The translations under genes and the position numbers were made by a program. This document shows positions 59,357-64,000 of a DNA stretch of 64,000 nt, piece by piece; positions within the stretch are counted from its first letter, which is position 1, and each line of letters starts with the position of its first letter. Source of the stretch: an uncultured Bacteroides sp. GTDB lineage: Bacteria; Bacteroidota; Bacteroidia; Bacteroidales; Bacteroidaceae. Where the stretch lies: NCBI GenBank assembly GCA_944321495.1, contig CALULP010000009.1:62001-126000 (forward strand). Reading direction: 5' to 3'. Below the pieces are notes generated by a model, which saw only the letters and a list, made by a program, of their open reading frames with translations, had not been told where the DNA came from and made no database searches.

Positions 59357-59473
59357 CAAAATTAGTCGGCACGACATGGAAGATTATTCAGCTTTTTATG
59401 CAAAATAAAATCTGCGGCTTTATGGAAATCAAACTGCAAGAGAAATCTATGGCAAAACGGCAAGAAAAAAGAA

Positions 59474-59505
59474 AAGTCCTTGGGAATTCACATTTCCAAG
59501 GACTT
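59474..59505 (-). terminator. Terminator of tRNA-Ala
   Basis: Perfect 10-bp stem (AAGTCCTTGG with CCAAGGACTT), followed on the minus strand by TTTTCTTTTTTC. It begins 14 bases after the tRNA 3' end. Confidence 0.9.
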
Positions 59506-59519
59506 AAACTATTGCTTCG

Positions 59520-59593
59520 TGGAGCATAGCGGACTCGAACCGCTCACCTCGACACTGCCAGTGTCGCGCTCTAGCCAGATGAGCTAATGCCCC
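59520..59593 (-). tRNA. tRNA-Ala (anticodon GGC)
   Basis: On the minus strand the 74-base gene starts GGGGCATTAGCTCATCTGGC. The acceptor stem pairs GGGGCAT with ATGCTCC and shows the G3-U70 wobble pair that identifies alanine tRNAs; the discriminator base is A. The anticodon stem-loop is CGACA-CTGGCAG-TGTCG, giving anticodon GGC for GCC codons. The T-arm GCGGTTCGAGTCCGC is intact. CCA is not encoded, since the next bases are CGAAG. The gene is single, with its own promoter and terminator. Confidence 0.97.
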
Positions 59594-59609
59594 TCATTGA
59601 TTTCGGGTG

Positions 59610-59640
59610 CAAAGATAGAGGTAAAAATGGGATTGGCAAA
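59610..59640 (-). promoter_or_regulatory. Full Bacteroides promoter of tRNA-Ala
   Basis: Minus strand TTTG (59640-59637) and TATCTTTG (59617-59610) are separated by exactly 19 bases, the canonical -33/-7 spacing. The tRNA 5' end is 17 bases downstream of the -7 box. Confidence 0.8.
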
Positions 59641-59723
59641 CAATTTGCCTTATTTTTTCTTTTTTTATTTCCACAGAAGTGAAGAACAGGGAACAAGAAG
59701 AAGCGATTATGAGAAAAAAATGC

Positions 59724-59731
59724 TATGTTTG
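59724..59731 (+). promoter_or_regulatory. Bacteroides -7 box for DUF4286-ruvC
   Basis: TATGTTTG, exact consensus, 24 bases before ATG 59756. It lies inside the longer open frame from 59597, which supports the short start. Confidence 0.6.
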
Positions 59732-59755
59732 CGCAGTCAATCAAAAGATATACCT

Positions 59756-60058
59756 ATGCTGATATATAACACGACTTACCATGTGGAAGAAGACCAAGAA
59801 AAATATTTTCTGATATGGTTGCAAGAATATTATCTTCCGGAAATCGAAAAAAACGGAGTTTTGCATACTCCACGCATATTGCGGGTATTGAGCCACCGGG
59901 AAGAGGGCGCATGTTTTTCGGTACAATTTGAGGTAGAAGATTCTGCCTGCCTGCATCGCTGGCATCGCGAACAAGGTACCAAACTGAATGAAGAGTTGCT
60001 AAAGATATTCAAAGACAAAGTGGTAGGTTTTCCTACTCTGATGGAGATAATAGTGTGA
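59756..60058 (+). CDS. DUF4286-family protein
   Basis: Small cytoplasmic protein of 100 residues from ATG 59756 ([20 protein letters not shown]). The remainder, [20 protein letters not shown] and [19 protein letters not shown], matches the DUF4286 family, a conserved Bacteroidota protein of unknown function with a ferredoxin-like look. Its stop overlaps the ruvC start (GTGA at 60055-60058), so the two are translationally coupled, which hints at a link to recombination or chromosome processing. Confidence 0.85.
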   Translation: MLIYNTTYHVEEDQEKYFLIWLQEYYLPEIEKNGVLHTPRILRVLSHREEGACFSVQFEVEDSACLHRWHREQGTKLNEELLKIFKDKVVGFPTLMEIIV

Positions 60059-60624
60059 TACACCCGGTTAATGAAAAGATTATCCTAGGCATCGACCCTG
60101 GTACCACCATCATGGGGTATGGCATATTACGGGTAACGGGAGTGAAGCCAGAAATGATTGCAATGGGCATCATCGATTTGCGCAGGTTCGCCAATCATTA
60201 CCTAAAGTTACGGCACATACATGAACGGATATTAAGCATTATTGAGAGCTATTTGCCCGACGAAATGGCCATAGAAGCTCCTTTCTTCGGGAAAAATGTC
60301 CAATCCATGCTGAAATTGGGGCGGGCACAAGGAGTAGCAATGGCTGCGGCATTGAGCCGTGACATCCCGATTACCGAGTATGCGCCGTTGAAAATCAAGA
60401 TGGCGATTACCGGAAACGGGCAAGCCTCCAAAGAGCAGGTGGCAGATATGTTACAACGCATATTACACTTCAGCAAAGATGACATGCCTACATTTATGGA
60501 TGCTACGGACGGACTGGCGGCGGCTTATTGCCACTACCTGCAAATGGGATGTCTTGAAGTTGAAAAAGGTTACCGCAATTGGAAAGATTTTATTGCTAAA
60601 AACCCGGATAAAGTAAAGAAATAA
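60055..60624 (+). CDS. ruvC: Holliday junction resolvase RuvC
   Basis: Endonuclease that cuts Holliday junctions with RuvAB; 189 residues with a GTG start inside the preceding stop region. The RNase H-fold acidic residues are present: Asp in [16 protein letters not shown], Glu in [19 protein letters not shown], and the C-terminal Asp pair in [17 protein letters not shown]. The C-terminus is about 15 residues longer than E. coli RuvC. The ABC ATPase gene starts 2 bases after the stop. Confidence 0.96.
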   Translation: MIHPVNEKIILGIDPGTTIMGYGILRVTGVKPEMIAMGIIDLRRFANHYLKLRHIHERILSIIESYLPDEMAIEAPFFGKNVQSMLKLGRAQGVAMAAALSRDIPITEYAPLKIKMAITGNGQASKEQVADMLQRILHFSKDDMPTFMDATDGLAAAYCHYLQMGCLEVEKGYRNWKDFIAKNPDKVKK

Positions 60625-60626
60625 CA

Positions 60627-62093
60627 ATGACACAACAACATACGATACGAATAATGGGAGGCGTTGCGCGCAATCCGCTGGTACGCTTGGCACAACCCGT
60701 AGATTTGGATATTCTGGCAAACGAACATATTGCTATTGTAGGTCCCAATGGCGCAGGCAAAAGTTTGCTGGTGGATATGCTGACCGGAAAATATCCTTTG
60801 CGGGAAGGCACGTTAGAATATGATTTCACGCCGTCACCCACTACAACGGTTTACGACAATATAAGGTACATTGCTTTTCGTGATACCTACGGTTCTGCCG
60901 ATGCCAACTATTATTACCAACAACGTTGGAATGCCCACGACCAAGATGAAGTACCTACCGTTCGTGAACTGCTCGGGAATGTACCGGAAAGACTAAGTGG
61001 ACAAGCACGGCAGACACTATTCGAAATGTTCCGCCTAGAGCCGTTGCTCGACAAAAAAATCATCCTACTCTCCAGCGGGGAATTGCGTAAATTCCAATTA
61101 GCAAAAAGTTTGCTTACGTTTCCAAGGATATTGATTATGGACAATCCCTTCATTGGGTTGGACGCGACAACCCGTGCCTCTTTGAACAAATTACTCGAGC
61201 AATTGGCAGGTTTAGGTAAATTACAGATTATCTTAGTACTATCCATGCTGGACGATGTACCGGCGTTCATAACCCATGTCATTCCTGTATCCGACAAGGT
61301 AGTAAAAGGAAAAGTAGAACGGCAGACCTACCTGGATACATTCTTCGCACAAGACAAGGCCAATCCTTGGACAAGCCTGCAGGAAAACATCGCGAAGCTT
61401 CCCTATACACATGCCAACTATACTTCGGATGAAGTAGTAAAACTGAACCATGTCAGCATCCGCTACGATGACCGCACGATATTGAAGGACTTAGATTGGA
61501 CAGTAATGAGAGGCGACAAATGGGCTCTTAGCGGAGAAAACGGAGCGGGAAAATCCACCTTGCTCAGCCTTGTTTGTGCCGACAACCCACAATCGTACGC
61601 CTGCGACATCCGTCTGTTCGGAAGGAAACGGGGGACAGGCGAAAGCATTTGGCAAATTAAAAAGCACATCGGCTACGTCAGTCCCGAAATGCACCGGGCA
61701 TACTTGAAAAACCTGCCGACCATTGAAATCGTGGCATCCGGTCTGCACGACAGCATCGGCTTATACCAACGTCCACATGAAGCTCAAATGGAAGTATGCG
61801 CATGGTGGATGGACATATTTGGTATTGCTCACCTGAAAGATAAACCTTTCCTGCAATTATCCAGCGGAGAACAACGTTTGGCACTCTTGGCACGTGCATT
61901 TGTCAAAGACCCCGAATTGTTGATTCTCGATGAACCCCTGCATGGATTGGATACATACAACCGCCGCCGGGTGAAGAAAGTCATCGAAGCTTTCTGCCGC
62001 CGGCGGGACAAAACCATGATTATGGTAACGCATTACGAAGAAGAACTGCCCGACGTCATTACCCATCGCCTGCATCTGGAACGACACAGATAA
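60627..62093 (+). CDS. Double ABC-domain ATPase (ModF/YlmA-like)
   Basis: Soluble protein of 488 residues with two ATP-binding cassettes and no membrane helices. First cassette: Walker A VGPNGAGKSLLVDMLTG (near 40), LSSGELRKFQLAKSL, Walker B ILIMDNPFIGLD. Second: LSGENGAGKSTLLSL, LSSGEQRLALLARAF, LLILDEPLHGLD. The layout is that of the ModF/PhrA group, whose role is unclear, and not of an importer ATPase, since no permease gene is nearby. It begins 2 bases after ruvC and ends convergent with the nucleoside phosphorylase gene. Confidence 0.9.
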   Translation: MTQQHTIRIMGGVARNPLVRLAQPVDLDILANEHIAIVGPNGAGKSLLVDMLTGKYPLREGTLEYDFTPSPTTTVYDNIRYIAFRDTYGSADANYYYQQRWNAHDQDEVPTVRELLGNVPERLSGQARQTLFEMFRLEPLLDKKIILLSSGELRKFQLAKSLLTFPRILIMDNPFIGLDATTRASLNKLLEQLAGLGKLQIILVLSMLDDVPAFITHVIPVSDKVVKGKVERQTYLDTFFAQDKANPWTSLQENIAKLPYTHANYTSDEVVKLNHVSIRYDDRTILKDLDWTVMRGDKWALSGENGAGKSTLLSLVCADNPQSYACDIRLFGRKRGTGESIWQIKKHIGYVSPEMHRAYLKNLPTIEIVASGLHDSIGLYQRPHEAQMEVCAWWMDIFGIAHLKDKPFLQLSSGEQRLALLARAFVKDPELLILDEPLHGLDTYNRRRVKKVIEAFCRRRDKTMIMVTHYEEELPDVITHRLHLERHR

Positions 62094-62115
62094 GAAAGAT
62101 GACATGCAAAGCGGT

Positions 62116-62994
62116 TCAGATGCGTTCCAATACCGTTTCAATCAAATCGTCTATCGAGTTCTTGTAACCTGTGTTGGCCTCGTGCGCCAAGCGATTGGCT
62201 ATTACCATACACACAGTGGTAGCCCGATGTCCCAACAAGCGGCTCAGCCCGGCCAAGGCAGAGCTTTCCATCTCGAAGTTCGTAATACGCAATCCGTTGT
62301 ACTCAAACTTTTCAATCTTTTCATTCTGGTGAGGGTCGGCAAGAGGGATGCGCAGTTGTCGTCCTTGGGGACCGAAGAAACCTCCGGCTGCAATGGTTAC
62401 GCCGCGCACCATATCTTGCTGCGCAATACGTTCTACCAACTCCTCATCGGCATCGATAACGTAAGGTGCCGGAGCACAAAGGTTGCCAGACCATCCCATG
62501 TGGTTGAGGAAAGCACGCTCCATAGACAAGTCGCACACGGCATTCCGCCCGGCATAGAAATTCAACAACCCGTCAAATCCGATGGACTTCTGCGAACAAA
62601 TGTAAGTACCTACAGGTGTATAGGGCTGCAGGCCTCCACAAGTACCTATGCGCACCAATTCCAACTGCCGCAAACAAGGTTTCACTTCGCGGGTCCGGAA
62701 GTCTATGTTTGCCAGCGCATCCAGCTCGTTCATCACAATGTCAATGTTGTCACACCCGATGCCGGTAGACACCACAGTGATACGTTTCCCCTTACAGATT
62801 CCTGTAACAGTGTGAAATTCACGGCTCTGAACCTCTTGCTCATGCACGTCGAAGTGACGCGCCACGAGACCGACCCGTCCGGGATCGCCTACCAGAATGA
62901 CTTTGTCAGCCAGCCATTCTGGTTTCACATGGAGGTGAAATACAGAACCATCGTCATTGATAATCAATTCGGAAGGTGGAAAATATTGCTTCAT
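62116..62994 (-). CDS. udp: Nucleoside phosphorylase (uridine phosphorylase family)
   Basis: Cytoplasmic enzyme of pyrimidine salvage, 292 residues, cleaving a nucleoside with phosphate into base and ribose-1-phosphate. Family motifs: VILVGDPGRVGLVARHFD (phosphate site), ISTGIGCDN-like VVSTGIGCDNIDIVMNEL, VRIGTCGGLQPYTPVGTYI and FEMESSALAGLSRLLGHRAT with the Glu-Met-Glu nucleoside-binding motif. Uridine as substrate is the likeliest, but purine or other specificity cannot be excluded. It follows floA by 27 bases on the minus strand. Confidence 0.9.
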   Translation of the reverse strand: MKQYFPPSELIINDDGSVFHLHVKPEWLADKVILVGDPGRVGLVARHFDVHEQEVQSREFHTVTGICKGKRITVVSTGIGCDNIDIVMNELDALANIDFRTREVKPCLRQLELVRIGTCGGLQPYTPVGTYICSQKSIGFDGLLNFYAGRNAVCDLSMERAFLNHMGWSGNLCAPAPYVIDADEELVERIAQQDMVRGVTIAAGGFFGPQGRQLRIPLADPHQNEKIEKFEYNGLRITNFEMESSALAGLSRLLGHRATTVCMVIANRLAHEANTGYKNSIDDLIETVLERI

Positions 62995-63021
62995 ACCTGT
63001 GTCGTTTTATATTATACGCTC

Positions 63022-64000
63022 CTATTTCCCACTACCGGAGGTTGCCGCTCCTGTTGCGGGTCGGGCAATGGAATCGCGCATTTGTGTATCTGCCTCAATG
63101 TTTTTCATGCGATAATAATCCATAATACCCAAATTGCCGTTGCGGAAAGCCTCGGCCATAGCCTTAGGCACTTCAGCTTCAGCTTCAATTACTTTGGCAC
63201 GCGCTTCCTGTGCTTTAGCCTTCATTTCCTGCTCGCTGGCCACAGCCATGGCACGGCGTTCCTCAGCTTTGGCCTGGGCAATGTTCTTGTCGGCATTGGC
63301 CTGGTCCATTTGCAGGGCGGCACCGATATTTTTACCTATGTCGATGTCGGCAATATCGATGGAAAGAATTTCAAAGGCCGTCCCGGCATCAAGTCCCTTG
63401 CGCAACACAAGTTTAGAGATGGAATCCGGGTTTTCAAGTACCGACTTGTGGCTTTCACTGGAACCGATGCTCGACACGATACCCTCACCTACGCGGGCCA
63501 ATACGGTGTCTTCGCCGGCACCTCCCACCAACTGGCGGATATTGGCACGAACCGTCACACGGGCTTTGGCTATCAACTGGATGCCATCTTTAGCAACAGC
63601 AGTCACCGGAGGCGTATCAATGACCTTGGGATTGACAGACATCTGAACAGCTTCAAACACGTCACGGCCTGCCAAGTCGATGGCGGTTGCCATCTGGAAA
63701 GACAACTCGATATTGGCTTTAGCTGCCGAAACGAGAGCATGGACAACCTTCTCCACATGGCCTCCTGCCAAATAGTGTGCTTCCAGTCCGTCGCGGGTAA
63801 TGTTATTCAAGCCTGCTTTATGTGCCTCGATAAGGCCGGGAACAATAACGTAGGGCGGCACATTCCGGATGCGCATCAGAAACAATTGCACCAATGAGAT
63901 ATTTACCCCTGATACCTTGGCCGACAGCCACAGGAAGAAGGGCACATAGTGGAAAAACAGGACCAAAAAGACAATGGCGCCTACAATAATGAAAGCAGTC
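63022..64000 (-). CDS. floA: Flotillin-like protein FloA (5' end outside the window)
   Basis: SPFH/flotillin-like membrane-microdomain scaffold (formerly UPF0365). The reading frame continues to the window edge, so the true start is not included. The visible N-terminus is a membrane segment ([19 protein letters not shown]), then [20 protein letters not shown], the SPFH domain with [20 protein letters not shown], the Ala/Glu/Lys-rich coiled coil ([20 protein letters not shown]) and a Gly/Ser-rich tail. Only about 10-20 residues should be missing. udp follows 27 bases downstream. Confidence 0.94.
   Translation of the reverse strand, partial: TAFIIVGAIVFLVLFFHYVPFFLWLSAKVSGVNISLVQLFLMRIRNVPPYVIVPGLIEAHKAGLNNITRDGLEAHYLAGGHVEKVVHALVSAAKANIELSFQMATAIDLAGRDVFEAVQMSVNPKVIDTPPVTAVAKDGIQLIAKARVTVRANIRQLVGGAGEDTVLARVGEGIVSSIGSSESHKSVLENPDSISKLVLRKGLDAGTAFEILSIDIADIDIGKNIGAALQMDQANADKNIAQAKAEERRAMAVASEQEMKAKAQEARAKVIEAEAEVPKAMAEAFRNGNLGIMDYYRMKNIEADTQMRDSIARPATGAATSGSGK

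Noticed and set aside
59344..59529. 61-codon open frame on the plus strand next to the tRNA
   Set aside because: It overlaps the tRNA terminator hairpin and the tRNA end and has no protein-like features.
59597..59755. Longer N-terminus for the DUF4286 protein
   Set aside because: The extension contains the -7 box and a low-complexity Phe-rich stretch, and the family-like sequence begins at ATG 59756.
62104..63897. 597-codon open frame on the plus strand
   Set aside because: It is antisense to both udp and floA, spans their gap, and has no signal peptide or family motif.

Overview
The window is chromosomal DNA of a Bacteroidota bacterium, almost certainly a Bacteroides or a close relative. 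Evidence: a susC/susD pair with a hybrid two-component regulator, GldE-, LptC- and LptE-type envelope genes, a long SecA with a C-terminal SEC-C motif, a DUF4105/Lnb gene, and many Bacteroides-type -7 boxes (TAnnTTTG) just upstream of genes. The species cannot be named from sequence alone. Most of the window is housekeeping; there is no phage, insertion sequence, integrase, CRISPR array or rRNA.

Layout. (1) 57-5128, minus: an envelope operon DUF4837 lipoprotein - pdxA - sigma-54 activator - lptE - TPR protein - secG, preceded by rlmN (5208-6236). (2) 6343-13878, minus: coaX - outer-membrane barrel - TPR protein - lptC - gldE - PpiD/SurA-like foldase. (3) 14084-29405: a polysaccharide utilisation locus, with susC-susD-GH3 on the minus strand, a hybrid two-component sensor/regulator, and three divergent alpha/beta-hydrolases on the plus strand. 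(4) 29814-37836, plus: lnb (lipoprotein N-acyltransferase family) overlapping an alkaline-phosphatase-fold protein that seems to lack its catalytic residues, then secA, a DUF6340 lipoprotein broken by a one-base frameshift, and a small acidic protein. (5) 37990-49217, minus: recQ, clpX, clpP, a MATE pump, a POT peptide transporter, ybaK and uvrA; from the POT gene to uvrA the DNA is visibly GC-richer than its surroundings. (6) 49555-64000: a LysM/periplasmic-binding fusion protein, a small barrel, an EEP-family hydrolase, rpmE2, an M48-like protein lacking one catalytic histidine, gcvT, pepT, a PurF-like protein lacking the N-terminal cysteine, tRNA-Ala(GGC), DUF4286, ruvC, a double-ABC ATPase, a nucleoside phosphorylase and floA (cut by the window end).

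How it works together. The PUL should import an oligosaccharide or glycoside through SusCD, hydrolyse beta-linked sugars with the periplasmic GH3, and remove acyl or ester groups with the esterases, under control of the HTCS; the substrate is not readable from sequence. The lipoprotein and outer-membrane genes (lptC, lptE, lnb, secA, secG, barrels, foldase) form several separate envelope-biogenesis clusters.

The most interesting signals are not a single new system. They are a theme of catalytically degraded enzymes kept as full-length genes (alkaline-phosphatase-like, M48-like, PurF-like, possibly one esterase), and four different minisatellites in intergenic DNA (24 bp before susC, 11 bp before lnb, 23 bp at the uvrA 3' end, 22 bp hairpin-forming repeats upstream of uvrA).
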